The position numbers and the translations under genes are program-made. A stretch of 64,000 bases of DNA from Wohlfahrtiimonas larvae (GTDB lineage Bacteria; Pseudomonadota; Gammaproteobacteria; Cardiobacteriales; Wohlfahrtiimonadaceae): positions 248,001-312,000 of the forward strand of contig NZ_BAABKE010000001.1 in the NCBI RefSeq assembly GCF_039543665.1. The letters are read 5' to 3'. The notes beneath the pieces are model-generated. The model ran no database searches, was not told the origin of the DNA, and was given only the letters and a program-made list of their open reading frames with translations. How positions within the stretch are numbered: the stretch's first letter is position 1; every line of letters starts with the position of its first letter. Below are positions 43,359 to 52,392 of the stretch, piece after piece.

Positions 43359-44344
43359 TATTTGCTTCCTCTTAATAGTAAATAGATAAAGTAAATTCCA
43401 CCAATAAAGTTAATAATGACAGATAAAGTGGTGGAGAAGGTAAAGACTCGTTCTACAATTAACTGACCAATTGCCAATGAGATAATGCTGACAAAGATAG
43501 AGCCAGTAATGAGAATAGAATGTTTATAAGTTTTAAAAATCTCGTAAGTAACATTAACCACTAAAAGGCCTAAAAAAGTGATGGGCCCCACAAGTGCAGT
43601 GGATAAAGCAGTTAATATTGCAACGATAATTAATGTGATTTGGACAACTCTTTGGTAAGAAATACCTAAATTGACAGATTGATCTCTACCTAATGAGAGC
43701 ACATCTAGGTAACGAATAAGAGGGAAAAATATAGCAATTGTCGCAATAAGAATACCTAAGGCCCACCATAATAGTTTGACTTGCACATTATTGAAGCTTG
43801 CAAACATTTTATCTTGCGCTAATAAGAATTCATTAGGGTCGATCAGTACTTGCATGAATGTGGATAAACTATTAAATAATGCCCCCATAATGATGCCCAT
43901 AAGCAAGAGGAAATAGACAGATCGACCTTCTTTGCCAAGCATGATTTTAAATAAAATAATGGAGAATGCTACCAATGTTCCAATAGAAATCAAAAACATC
44001 CATTCGTTACTGATCATGGCATAATTTTTACCACCTAAGAAGAAAATCAGTAAAGTTTGCACTAATAGGAATAGCCAATCTAATCCAATGATACTTGGCG
44101 TTAATATTCTATTGTGTGTAACGGTTTGAAAAATCACAGTTGAAAATGCAATTGCAGTGCCTGCAATAGTCATTGCCAAGATTTTATTGCTACGATTTCT
44201 AAATGCATAAGCAACGTCATCGGTAAATTGATCCCAACTTGTTAAGAGATATTCCCAATGAAGTCCTAATTTAAATAATAAGAAAAATAGGATACTTGCG
44301 ATGGTTAGTATAAATAGGATTAATAATTTTGTGCGATTACTCAT
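43358..44344 (-). CDS. Ferric-siderophore ABC transporter, permease (CeuC/YclO type)
   Basis: 328 residues, about nine membrane segments. The FecCD-family core includes VTHNRILTPSIIGLDWLF and LVGPITFLGLLVVNVTYEI near the coupling helix. The second permease of the pair, it overlaps the first by four bases. Confidence 0.9.
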   Translation of the reverse strand: MSNRTKLLILFILTIASILFFLLFKLGLHWEYLLTSWDQFTDDVAYAFRNRSNKILAMTIAGTAIAFSTVIFQTVTHNRILTPSIIGLDWLFLLVQTLLIFFLGGKNYAMISNEWMFLISIGTLVAFSIILFKIMLGKEGRSVYFLLLMGIIMGALFNSLSTFMQVLIDPNEFLLAQDKMFASFNNVQVKLLWWALGILIATIAIFFPLIRYLDVLSLGRDQSVNLGISYQRVVQITLIIVAILTALSTALVGPITFLGLLVVNVTYEIFKTYKHSILITGSIFVSIISLAIGQLIVERVFTFSTTLSVIINFIGGIYFIYLLLRGSK

Positions 44345-45297
44345 GTTGTCGATGCCTTTTTAAAGAGTAACCAAACAAATAATGTGCTGCCTAAAATACC
44401 AATAGTGACACTGATGGGAATTTCGGCAGGCGCAATTACAATACGGCCTAAGATGTCACATACTAAAATAATAATGGCACCCAATAAGGCAGTGTATGGC
44501 AATGTATCACGTAGATTATCACCACGATAGATAGAAACAATATTCGGGACAATTAAGCCCAGAAATGGAATCATACCAACGGTCAGAATGACGCATGCTG
44601 TAATCATAGCGACAATGGCTAAGCCAATGTTAATGACTTGTTTATATTTTAAACCTAAGTTTTTAGCAAAATCTTCCCCCATACCTGCAATAGCAAATTG
44701 ATTAGCATAAAGATAAGCAACAATCATTAAAGGGATAGAGATGTACATCAACTCATAGCGCCCAGACATTACCATAGAAAAATCACCCATTAACCATGAT
44801 GAAATGTTTTGTATTAAATCATATTTATAAGCGATAAATGTTGCGATAGAGCTAATAATGCCCCCAAACATTAAACCAACTAATGGCACAAAAACAGCAT
44901 CTTTATAGCGAATATGGTTGAGTATTTTCATAAAAATGAAAGTACCTGCTAATGAGAATATAAATGCTAAGCTCATTTTGATGAGCATGCCAGAGCTGGA
45001 GAATAGAAGAATTGCGATTAAAATCCCTAATTTAGCTGATTCCATTGTTCCTGCTGTTGTTGGTGAAACAAATGGATTTTGGCTTAATTTTTGCATAATC
45101 AAGCCGGCAATGCTCAGACTAGCACCTGCTATTAATATAGTAATCAAACGTGGTACTCGACTGACCCAAATAACTTGTAGCTGTCTTTCGGTTAATTCAA
45201 AACGCAATACTTCACTAACAGAAATATTTGTGTTACCAACAAATAGAGAAACTATAGCTAAAATAAAGAGTATGAGAAAAAGATGCCATTTTCTCAT
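44341..45297 (-). CDS. Ferric-siderophore ABC transporter, permease (CeuB/YclN type)
   Basis: 318 residues, FecCD-type permease. The family motifs SRVPRLITILIAGASLSIAG, NPFVSPTTAGTMESAKLG and VGMIPFLGLIVPNIV are present. It is the first gene of the operon, directly downstream of a Fur-box-like site. Together with the next three genes it forms a complete inner-membrane importer. No TonB-dependent receptor is in the window. Confidence 0.9.
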   Translation of the reverse strand: MRKWHLFLILFILAIVSLFVGNTNISVSEVLRFELTERQLQVIWVSRVPRLITILIAGASLSIAGLIMQKLSQNPFVSPTTAGTMESAKLGILIAILLFSSSGMLIKMSLAFIFSLAGTFIFMKILNHIRYKDAVFVPLVGLMFGGIISSIATFIAYKYDLIQNISSWLMGDFSMVMSGRYELMYISIPLMIVAYLYANQFAIAGMGEDFAKNLGLKYKQVINIGLAIVAMITACVILTVGMIPFLGLIVPNIVSIYRGDNLRDTLPYTALLGAIIILVCDILGRIVIAPAEIPISVTIGILGSTLFVWLLFKKASTT

Positions 45298-45337
45298 GCT
45301 AGAAAACGTCCTTCATAAATGAAACTCATGCACGAAT

Positions 45338-45356
45338 GATAATGATTGTTATTTTA
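45338..45356 (-). promoter_or_regulatory. Fur box-like site upstream of the iron-transport operon
   Basis: GATAATGATTGTTATTTTA matches the 19-base Fur consensus at 14 positions, with nine consecutive at one end. It lies about 40 bases before the first permease start, so iron-dependent repression of the operon is expected. Confidence 0.65.
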
Positions 45357-45464
45357 CATGATATTTATATTTTTCATAGCTGTTAGGCGATATTAGAAAT
45401 ACTATAGCTTTTAGGTATATTACAAATAGCATTTATTTAGGTGTAAGGCTAAAGGTAAATAAAT

Positions 45465-46829
45465 ATGAAATACTCAATGCTTATAATGTTCATTCTACTT
45501 GCATTTAATAGTTTTGTAGTTGCAAAAGATGAGTCGAACACTATGCAAAATTTATCGCAAGAAGTGAAGGATTTTTATGATATTCAGCCACTATCTTTGG
45601 ATAAACTTGAGCAAAATTTGTACATTTGGGGTGTGGGATTGAATTACCCTAAGTCTAATTTTTATGACATTGGACGGAAAGTTGTGCAGGCTAATTATGC
45701 ATTAGGTCAAGAGATGCAGAGTGGGGTGTTAGATATTTGGGGGATGCAAAAAAAGGCAGAGCGTATTTCCCTATATCTTCAGGATAATGAAGCATTATTA
45801 AATTTTTACCATCCTTTTATTGCAGAAAATAGTCGAAAAAGTATTAATCGATGTAATCGTTATAATGATCATGATTGTATTCAAAAAACGATTGCTGATG
45901 AAACGCAAATTAGAGTATTAAATGATAAAAATAAAGAACTACAACAGCGTTATGAGGATATTTCTAAGTATATAGATAAATCGGTAGGGTATTTTCATCC
46001 GTATAGTTTTGCATCATCTGCCTATCCAGATATGGCAAGCGTGATAAGACTGTTAGATTTAGATGCTGCAAATGCAGTATTGGAGCTCTATTATGGTGAT
46101 CGAACAAAGGCAATTGAAAGATTATCAAGAATTAACTTTTTTGCCAATATAGAACATCATGGTGCATTGACAATGCCATTGTTACAACTCAATATTCAGC
46201 AAGCACTTAATCAAACGATTAATGCATTATTAGATCAACAATTACTAGATGCAGGAGATCCATTTTTAACAAAGCTTTATTCGCAGGATATTGAACGTTT
46301 TAGATTAAAGCTTCAGCAATCATTGAGGTGGCAAGCAAAAATTACAACGCAAAATAATTTATATTTATATCAAGATTATAAGTCTAGATTGATGGATCTA
46401 GTGCATGATGATGCTATAGCCTTAGCTGCTGAAAATGATGTTGCTAACCGCTTATATGAGTATTATCAACGCTATGAGGATTTATTAATACAAGAAAATA
46501 TTACAGTCGAATCATTTCAAAAGATTGTGCCATATATAGAAGGCGTACCTTTTAATGTATATTTAATATCGCCCTATGAATATTTAAAGCAAGCTCAATA
46601 TCAACAGGCATATGAAAAACTATTGCGTACAAAGATTAGAATTTTAAAAGGTGATAGGTTGCCTGTTGATGATATTGTACAGTTAGATGAATTAAATTCA
46701 CGGCTGTATATTCATTTAGATGATGAGCTTGAATTTGGTTCGCCACTTTTGCCACAACCTATGCGTTGGTTTGATGCTAATCAACCGTTTTTAAGCCTGT
46801 TAGAAGTTGCTATTCCAAACGTTAAATAG
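45465..46829 (+). CDS. Exported hypothetical protein, 454 residues
   Basis: Signal peptide (about 1-20, VVA-K) followed by a long, mostly helical chain rich in Gln, Tyr and Leu, without membrane segments. The only cysteines in the mature part are in RCNRYNDHDC and could form a disulfide. Distinctive strings include LYIWGVGLNYPKSNFYDIG near 45 and LPQPMRWFDAN near the C-terminus. I recognise no domain. It is divergent from the iron operon across about 170 bases, so it might share the Fur-controlled region. Monocistronic by spacing. Confidence 0.65.
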   Translation: MKYSMLIMFILLAFNSFVVAKDESNTMQNLSQEVKDFYDIQPLSLDKLEQNLYIWGVGLNYPKSNFYDIGRKVVQANYALGQEMQSGVLDIWGMQKKAERISLYLQDNEALLNFYHPFIAENSRKSINRCNRYNDHDCIQKTIADETQIRVLNDKNKELQQRYEDISKYIDKSVGYFHPYSFASSAYPDMASVIRLLDLDAANAVLELYYGDRTKAIERLSRINFFANIEHHGALTMPLLQLNIQQALNQTINALLDQQLLDAGDPFLTKLYSQDIERFRLKLQQSLRWQAKITTQNNLYLYQDYKSRLMDLVHDDAIALAAENDVANRLYEYYQRYEDLLIQENITVESFQKIVPYIEGVPFNVYLISPYEYLKQAQYQQAYEKLLRTKIRILKGDRLPVDDIVQLDELNSRLYIHLDDELEFGSPLLPQPMRWFDANQPFLSLLEVAIPNVK

Positions 46830-46870
46830 TACTTTGTACGGTCGGTTTTATTATTTATAAGTTGCTGTAT

Positions 46871-47725
46871 ATGGAAAACAAAGATTCTTTCGCACCTTGG
46901 GCGGTTGCTGTATTTTTATTGGCAGTTTTAGCGGTTCAATCAGGTGCAGTATTTGCTAAAAAACTATTTGAATTAATTGGAGCAGAAGGTGCAACTTCTA
47001 TGCGCTTAGGTTTTGCTGCAATTATTTTATTGGTGGTTTTTCGTCCATGGCGAATAGATTTTAAAAAGGGTAATGTCCGAAACTTTATCATCTATGGGTT
47101 GGCATTAGGTGCAATGAATTTTTTCTTTTATAAGGCGCTGAAAGAGATTCCGATAGGGATTGCTGTTGGCCTAGAATTTACTGGACCTTTATCAGTGGCT
47201 CTTTTTTATTCTCGCCGTCCGATTGATTTTATTTGGATTGCATTGGTTATTTTAGGTTTGATTCTTCTATTGCCAATTGGTGATGAAGTGAATAATGTGA
47301 ATTTCAAAGGTGTATTGTTTGCCTTAGTTGCAGGTTTTTGGTGGGCAATTTATATCATTTTTGGTAGAAAAGTTGGTAAGGATTATGGTTTGCCAATAGT
47401 TTCGGCAGGAATGATTGTGGGCGCTATTTTATTCGCGCCTATTGGTATTATTACGGAGGGGGCTAACTTATTTACGCCAACGATCTTAATGTATGGTTTG
47501 ATTGTTGCATTATTATCGTCAGCCATTCCATTTGCACTTGAATTAATTGCAATGACACATATTCCCTCTAAAACTTACGGCATGTTAAGCAGCGCAGAAC
47601 CCGCTGTTGGTGCGCTTTTTGGCATTATATTTTTAGGCGAACATTTGTTTGTCATACAATGGAGTGGATTGGCTGCCATTATCATTGCTTCAATTGGCGC
47701 AACATTAACTGCTCGCGGAAGATAA
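46871..47725 (+). CDS. rhtA: EamA/DMT-family exporter, RhtA-like
   Basis: 284 residues with ten membrane segments in two EamA halves. It matches the RhtA pattern by eye: SGAVFAKKLFELIGAEGATSMRLGFAA, a KALKEIPIGIAVGLEFTGPL segment, and SSAIPFALELIAMTHIPSKTYGMLSSAEPA. RhtA exports threonine and homoserine in E. coli. The ATG at 46871 is preferred over the TTG at 46862; the ribosome site is weak. Symbol given by similarity only. Confidence 0.8.
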   Translation: MENKDSFAPWAVAVFLLAVLAVQSGAVFAKKLFELIGAEGATSMRLGFAAIILLVVFRPWRIDFKKGNVRNFIIYGLALGAMNFFFYKALKEIPIGIAVGLEFTGPLSVALFYSRRPIDFIWIALVILGLILLLPIGDEVNNVNFKGVLFALVAGFWWAIYIIFGRKVGKDYGLPIVSAGMIVGAILFAPIGIITEGANLFTPTILMYGLIVALLSSAIPFALELIAMTHIPSKTYGMLSSAEPAVGALFGIIFLGEHLFVIQWSGLAAIIIASIGATLTARGR

Positions 47726-47897
47726 CAATGAGTTATGATTTAATATAATATATTGGAATATAAGCATTGACCTATATAAGGGAGATGGTTAAGATATTTA
47801 TGTGTTCCACTACTGATTATTCTATGCTTGTTATACATAAAGATAACACCTCACATTTTTTAACTTCACAATTCTTATTGCTACTCTATTAGCGTTT

Positions 47898-47946
47898 CTA
47901 TCTTTCATTTAACTCAAACAATATTATTTAAATTATAGAAAGATAG
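47898..47946 (+). promoter_or_regulatory. Hairpin adjoining the ribosome site of the first SMR gene
   Basis: 9-base arms CTATCTTTC (47898-47906) and GAAAGATAG (47938-47946), 31-base loop. The right arm ends on the first base of the GAGGA ribosome site (47946-47950), so folding could limit translation of the SMR pair. I see no guanidine riboswitch motif here. Confidence 0.4.
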
Positions 47947-47954
47947 AGGAAATC

Positions 47955-48299
47955 ATGTTTAATAAAGCTTGGATATACGTTGGGCTCACAAGTGTTTTTG
48001 AGCTCATTTGGTTATATGGGTTTAATCGTGCTCATACACTTATGGAATGGGCGATTGTGATTGGATTTATCGTACTAGATCTCAATTTCTTAGCTAAAGC
48101 TTGTCAATATTTAGCTGCAGGTACAGTTTATGCTGTGTTTGCCGCAACAGGAACTATTGGCACTATTTTAATGGATACATTTTTACTTGGAACTAGCATT
48201 TCCATTGGAATGATGGCTTGTATGGCTTTGATTTTGATTGGTGTGATTGGTTTGAACTTATCTGATCCATCATCAGATGAGGAGGAAAGCCATGGATAA
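47955..48299 (+). CDS. SMR-family transporter, first subunit of a pair
   Basis: 114 residues, four membrane helices of the small multidrug resistance family. The conserved glutamate is in TSVFELIWLYGF (Glu15), and GTVYAVFAATGTIGTILMD is the third-helix motif. GAGGA precedes the ATG. Its 3' end overlaps the second SMR gene by eight bases, the usual arrangement for obligate heterodimers such as EbrAB or YkkCD. The charged tail DPSSDEEESHG is unusual and may help set orientation. Substrate could be quaternary ammonium compounds or guanidinium. Confidence 0.88.
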   Translation: MFNKAWIYVGLTSVFELIWLYGFNRAHTLMEWAIVIGFIVLDLNFLAKACQYLAAGTVYAVFAATGTIGTILMDTFLLGTSISIGMMACMALILIGVIGLNLSDPSSDEEESHG

Positions 48300-48723
48300 T
48301 TATCAAAGTATGATCGGCTGGGGCTTAGTTGCCTTAGCCATTGCAGCTGAAATGGTCGGTATCTTTGGCCTGAGCTTATATAGCCGCGGCAAAACGATTG
48401 CAAACACCATTTTATATTTCGGTGGTCTAGCAGGATCATTTGTTGCTCTATATTTTTCATTCCAATATTTACCCGTAAGCATTGCTTATACTGTTCTAAC
48501 GGGTGTTGGTACGGCAGCAGCTGTGGCCATCAATATTATGTTTTTCAATGAATCAAAAGACATTAAGCGCTTAGTTAGTTTAGCATTGATCATTGCTGGT
48601 GTCTGTGGTTTGAAGCTGTTATATACAGACGATAATCCAGAGGCTCAAAGAGTGATTCAGCAGGAACATACCGTCAGTACATCGATAGTAGGAGATAGCT
48701 CCGATAAAAATATTGGCGTTTAG
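48292..48723 (+). CDS. SMR-family transporter, second subunit of a pair
   Basis: 143 residues. Helix 1 carries AIAAEMVGIFGL (the SMR glutamate), helix 3 SIAYTVLTGVGTAAAV. The C-terminal 35 residues are polar and much longer than in typical 105-residue SMR proteins; the function of the extension is unknown. AGGAGG lies eight bases before the ATG at 48292, inside the end of the first SMR gene. Translationally coupled. Confidence 0.88.
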   Translation: MDNYQSMIGWGLVALAIAAEMVGIFGLSLYSRGKTIANTILYFGGLAGSFVALYFSFQYLPVSIAYTVLTGVGTAAAVAINIMFFNESKDIKRLVSLALIIAGVCGLKLLYTDDNPEAQRVIQQEHTVSTSIVGDSSDKNIGV

Positions 48724-48748
48724 TTATCATTAAAATGTATGAATAGGG

Positions 48749-48786
48749 TATCCTCATAGTTTTGGATTGAATCAAGAATGAGGATA
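48749..48786 (+). promoter_or_regulatory. Hairpin upstream of the Dabb gene
   Basis: 9-base perfect arms TATCCTCAT (48749-48757) and ATGAGGATA (48778-48786) with a 20-base loop, ending eight bases before the start codon and next to the AAGG ribosome site. It could be an operator or an RNA stem. Confidence 0.4.
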
Positions 48787-48793
48787 ACAAGGT

Positions 48794-49114
48794 ATGATTA
48801 AGCATATTGTATTGGTAAGATTTGCAAAAGACGTAACAGTCGAAGATATTGAAAATATCTTTCAAAAAATTGGTGCATTGGTTACTGTATTGCCCACAAT
48901 GCAATCATTTGATTATGGTAAATACAATGGCTCTATAGAGCGCCATAAAGGTTTTGATTATGCCTTTTATATGGAATTTAATAATGCTAAAGAACGTGAT
49001 GAATATCTAATTCATCCTGAGCATGTGAAAGTGGGTGCAGAATTACGAGCATTATTGGATCAAGAAGGTACTGACTCTTTCATGGCATTTGATTATGATA
49101 CAAATCTAATCTAA
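48794..49114 (+). CDS. Dabb (stress-responsive alpha/beta barrel) domain protein
   Basis: 106 residues, a single dimeric alpha/beta barrel domain. MIKHIVLVRFAKDVT at the start, the LPTMQSFDYGKYNGS middle and FAFYMEFNNAKERDEYLIHPEHV (written in parts: YAFYMEF, then DEYLIHPEHV) are the Dabb pattern. Bacterial members are small cytoplasmic proteins of varied or unknown catalytic role. ACAAGG precedes the ATG. Monocistronic, followed by a bidirectional terminator. Confidence 0.85.
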   Translation: MIKHIVLVRFAKDVTVEDIENIFQKIGALVTVLPTMQSFDYGKYNGSIERHKGFDYAFYMEFNNAKERDEYLIHPEHVKVGAELRALLDQEGTDSFMAFDYDTNLI

Positions 49115-49155
49115 TAAAAAAGCGTGCCCAATGAATTCATGGGGCACGCTAAAAT
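49115..49155. terminator. Bidirectional terminator
   Basis: AGCGTGCCC (49121-49129) and GGGCACGCT (49142-49150), preceded by AAAAAA; the loop contains the palindrome ATGAATTCAT. On the minus strand a T-run follows, ending the abgT transcript. Confidence 0.85.
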
Positions 49156-49181
49156 AAATCTTTCATCTAAATTGGTATGGA

Positions 49182-50756
49182 TTATTGCCCAGTTGCGGGT
49201 GAGAAGTAAGTTGCAGAGCCAGGTCCCACTGGAATACCTAATACAAATACCCATATACAGAAGATGATTGTCCAAGCTGCTAAGAAGATGACAGAATATG
49301 GCACCATCATTGCGAGAATAGTACCGATCCCAGCATCTTTCTTATATTTGATCGCCATTGCAACGATTAAACCAAAGTAGCTCATCATCGGTGTGATGAT
49401 ATTGGTCGCAGAGTCACCAATTCTATAAGCTGCTTGAATTGTTTCAGGTGCATAACCTGCCAACATTAACATTGGAACGAAGATTGGTGCTGTAACAGCC
49501 CATTGTGCTGAGGCTGAACTCATCATTAAGTTGATGAATGCACAGATCAAAATGAAACCAATGAATAACAACATGCTGTTAATCTTGATGCTTGTTAAAA
49601 AGTTAGAGCCATGCACAACGATGATTTGACCTAAGTTGGTCCAGTTAAAGAATGCGATGAACTGTGCTGCGAAGAATACGATCACAAGGTATAAACCTAA
49701 GGCGCTCATTGATCCGCTCATTGCATTCACGATATCTTTGCTGCTTGTGAAATTTTTGGTAACAAAACCATAAACTGCCCCCGGAATAGCAAAGAAGAAG
49801 AAAATGAAAATAACGATTGATTTAAAGAAAGGTGAGTTTGCAACTAAACCAGTCGTTTGGTTACGCAAAATACCATCAGCAGGAATAATGGTTACTGCAA
49901 CGATCATGGATAAAATCAAGAAAGATAAACCTGCCCACAACAATCCTTTTTTCTCTAATGAAGTGACTTCTGCCGATGAAACCATCGTGCTTTCTTCTTC
50001 GCTCATATCAGATTGGTTGTATGCCCCCAATTGTGGCTCTACGATTTTAGCTGTTACAAACCAGCCCAATCCTGTCACGATGAATGTGCTGAATGCCATG
50101 AAATACCAGTTAGCTTCCGCACCTACTATATAAGTTGGGTCAACAATGCGTGCAGCTTCTTGTGTAATGCCTGATAACAAAGGATCAACAGTGCCCAATA
50201 ATAAGTTTGCTGAATAACCGCCTGAAACACCTGCAAAGGCAGCAGCTAAACCTGCTAATGGATTTCTGCCCAATGAGTGGAAGATTACGGCTGCTAAAGG
50301 GATTAATACAACATATCCCAATTCACCCGCAGTATTGGACATTACGCCTGCAAATACGATTGCGGGTGTTGTTAATTGTGTTGGAGCTTTTAAAACGATT
50401 AAACGCATTGCTGAAGAGAATAATCCTGCTTTATCAGCAATACCAACACCTAGCATTGCAACTAACACAGTACCCAATGGTGCAAAGCTTGTGAAGTTTG
50501 TAACAACATTGGATAGAATTTTACGAATGCCTTCAGCATTCAATAAGCTTTGCGCATAAATAATTCCACCAGGCACTCGGCCGGGGGCTCCTTCTGGTCT
50601 TGGATCTGCAACACTCAATCCAAAGAAAGCACCTAATGCAGAAGCAATTAAAATGGCCGCAATTAATATTGCAAATAATATGACAGGGTGAGGTAGCGCA
50701 TTACCCAGCCATTCCAAAGTATCTAAAAGCTTATTTTTTTTGGCTTTCATTTCCAT
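49182..50756 (-). CDS. abgT: AbgT-family p-aminobenzoyl-glutamate-type transporter
   Basis: 524 residues, about 11-13 membrane segments, matching the AbgT/MtrF family. Motifs include LEWLGNALPHPVILF at the start, GVMSNTAGELGYVVLIPLAA, FAGVSGGYSANLLLGTVDPLLSGITQEAA and RIGDSATNIITPMMSYFGL. AbgT imports p-aminobenzoyl-glutamate; the MtrF branch exports sulfonamides. abgAB hydrolase genes are absent. GAGGA precedes the ATG at 50756; the longer frame from 50804 is unlikely. Confidence 0.88.
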   Translation of the reverse strand: MEMKAKKNKLLDTLEWLGNALPHPVILFAILIAAILIASALGAFFGLSVADPRPEGAPGRVPGGIIYAQSLLNAEGIRKILSNVVTNFTSFAPLGTVLVAMLGVGIADKAGLFSSAMRLIVLKAPTQLTTPAIVFAGVMSNTAGELGYVVLIPLAAVIFHSLGRNPLAGLAAAFAGVSGGYSANLLLGTVDPLLSGITQEAARIVDPTYIVGAEANWYFMAFSTFIVTGLGWFVTAKIVEPQLGAYNQSDMSEEESTMVSSAEVTSLEKKGLLWAGLSFLILSMIVAVTIIPADGILRNQTTGLVANSPFFKSIVIFIFFFFAIPGAVYGFVTKNFTSSKDIVNAMSGSMSALGLYLVIVFFAAQFIAFFNWTNLGQIIVVHGSNFLTSIKINSMLLFIGFILICAFINLMMSSASAQWAVTAPIFVPMLMLAGYAPETIQAAYRIGDSATNIITPMMSYFGLIVAMAIKYKKDAGIGTILAMMVPYSVIFLAAWTIIFCIWVFVLGIPVGPGSATYFSPATGQ

Positions 50757-50962
50757 AACAAAATATCCTCTATATTTGATGTTAAATATATTTGCATTAA
50801 ACATTAACTCATTGATATTATTTTATTTAACAGCATCTGTAGTTAAAATTGCATGGCAAAGATAACAAAAGATAGATATTATTTGTAGTAAATATGTAAT
50901 ATTGTTCTAAATTTATACATAATAATTTTATATAATGAATAGATTATTATTTAAATATATGA

Positions 50963-50988
50963 AAAATGCGCAATGAATTGCGCATTTT
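50963..50988. terminator. Bidirectional terminator after gldA
   Basis: A 26-base near-palindrome, AAAATGCGCAAT and ATTGCGCATTTT around a GA center. On the minus strand the stem ends in five T, terminating gldA. Confidence 0.8.
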
Positions 50989-51012
50989 AAAATTATAAAA
51001 GACTAATGCTGA

Positions 51013-52119
51013 TTATACGTTTAGCCAATCTCTTCCCATTTTATCTGCTGTAATAATCGCAGCGTAAACATCTTGAGCTGTGACTGCAAATGGCATGTTA
51101 TGAATGGTTTCTCCTTCTGCGCAGCTAAGTTCTGCCGCTGCTTTTAATTTCTCATGATAATTAGGAGAAGTATCTTCAAAACCTAGTTGTGCAATTGTAA
51201 TCGGTAGGCCAACTTGGGTGCAGAAATCTAAAACTTCATCAATTTCATCTAATGGTGCATTTTCTAAAACTAATTGTACTAATGTTCCGAATGCGACTTT
51301 TTCGCCATGATACATATCATGGCATTCTTCAATGGCTGTGAAACCATTATGAATTGCATGTGCTGCTGCTAATCCTGCGCTTTCAAAGCCTAAGCCGCTG
51401 AGTAAAGTATTGGCTTCAATGATGTTTTCTAACGCTTTAGTGCTAACTTTACCTTCAGCAGCTAATTTAGCTTTGTATCCTTCAGATAATAATGTTTCAT
51501 AACATAAAGTTGCAAGTGACTTTGCTGCCAATGTGCTGAATCCGCCTGCCATAGTTGTTTTATTAGCTTCTGCACAAGCGCGAGCTTCAAAATATGTAGC
51601 TAAAGCATCACCCATACCTGCTACTAATAAACGTGCTGGTGCGTTGGCAATGATTGTTGTATCCATAACAACAACATCGGGATTTTTAGGATAAAAGAGA
51701 TAACTTTCAAATTCGCCGTTATCTGTATAAATAACAGATAATGCACTTGTAGGGGCGTCTGTTGAAGCAATGGTTGGTACGATGACAATGGGAACATGTG
51801 CATAAAATGCGACAGCTTTGGCTGCATCTAATGTTTTACCCCCACCAATGCCAACAACAATTTTTGCGCCGCTTTCTTTAAAAAGATCACCCAAGCGATC
51901 AATCTCTTTTTGAGAGCACTCACCTTGGAAAATGGCTTCGTTAAATTTTATATCACCTGTTTGAAAGCTTTTAGTGATGGTTTCTTCAACTAAGCCAAAC
52001 ACAAAATGATCTGCGATGACAAAAGCATGATGAGCTAAAGGTTTAACATGTTCTGCTAAATGTTGAAGTGCATCAGGACCTTGAATATATTTACCAGGGG
52101 ATTGCATTACTTTTAACAT
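51013..52119 (-). CDS. gldA: Glycerol dehydrogenase
   Basis: 368 residues, same length as E. coli GldA, an NAD-dependent, zinc-type iron-dehydrogenase-fold enzyme that oxidises glycerol to dihydroxyacetone. QSPGKYIQGP is the N-terminal signature, IVGIGGGKTLDAAKA binds NAD, and metal ligands lie in AGMGDAL, GLAAAHAIHNGF and DMYHGEKVAFG. GGAG lies six bases before the ATG at 52119; a longer frame from 52137 is not favoured. No dha kinase is adjacent. Transcribed divergently from the NlpA-like gene. Confidence 0.95.
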   Translation of the reverse strand: MLKVMQSPGKYIQGPDALQHLAEHVKPLAHHAFVIADHFVFGLVEETITKSFQTGDIKFNEAIFQGECSQKEIDRLGDLFKESGAKIVVGIGGGKTLDAAKAVAFYAHVPIVIVPTIASTDAPTSALSVIYTDNGEFESYLFYPKNPDVVVMDTTIIANAPARLLVAGMGDALATYFEARACAEANKTTMAGGFSTLAAKSLATLCYETLLSEGYKAKLAAEGKVSTKALENIIEANTLLSGLGFESAGLAAAHAIHNGFTAIEECHDMYHGEKVAFGTLVQLVLENAPLDEIDEVLDFCTQVGLPITIAQLGFEDTSPNYHEKLKAAAELSCAEGETIHNMPFAVTAQDVYAAIITADKMGRDWLNV

Positions 52120-52246
52120 CTGTATCTCCTTAATCATTGATAAAACAAACTTATTTAAAATTGTTTATAACAATAGTATAACGGTGGGAAAGCTGAAAAT
52201 GTTTGATATCTATCACAAAGCCACGATAATTTAACAGATTAATATG

Positions 52247-52262
52247 ACGAGAATTATCTCGT
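52247..52262. promoter_or_regulatory. 16-bp palindrome in the gldA / NlpA divergent region
   Basis: ACGAGA-ATTA-TCTCGT is a perfect palindrome in the gap between two divergent genes, and so a candidate operator. The regulator is unknown. Confidence 0.35.
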
Positions 52263-52392
52263 GTTATACGAATATTTGTTATTTTTCTTTTTAGGTTGAT
52301 CTATTGACATCAATATCATCTTCATGAATACTAATTTATAAAATATATTAAACATGTATTTATAGTATGTATTTAAAGTTGAGAGAAAAATT

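Noticed and set aside
47726..47954. Guanidine riboswitch ahead of the SMR pair
   Set aside because: I looked for the ACGR-type loops of mini-ykkC and for ykkC/guanidine-III features and found none.
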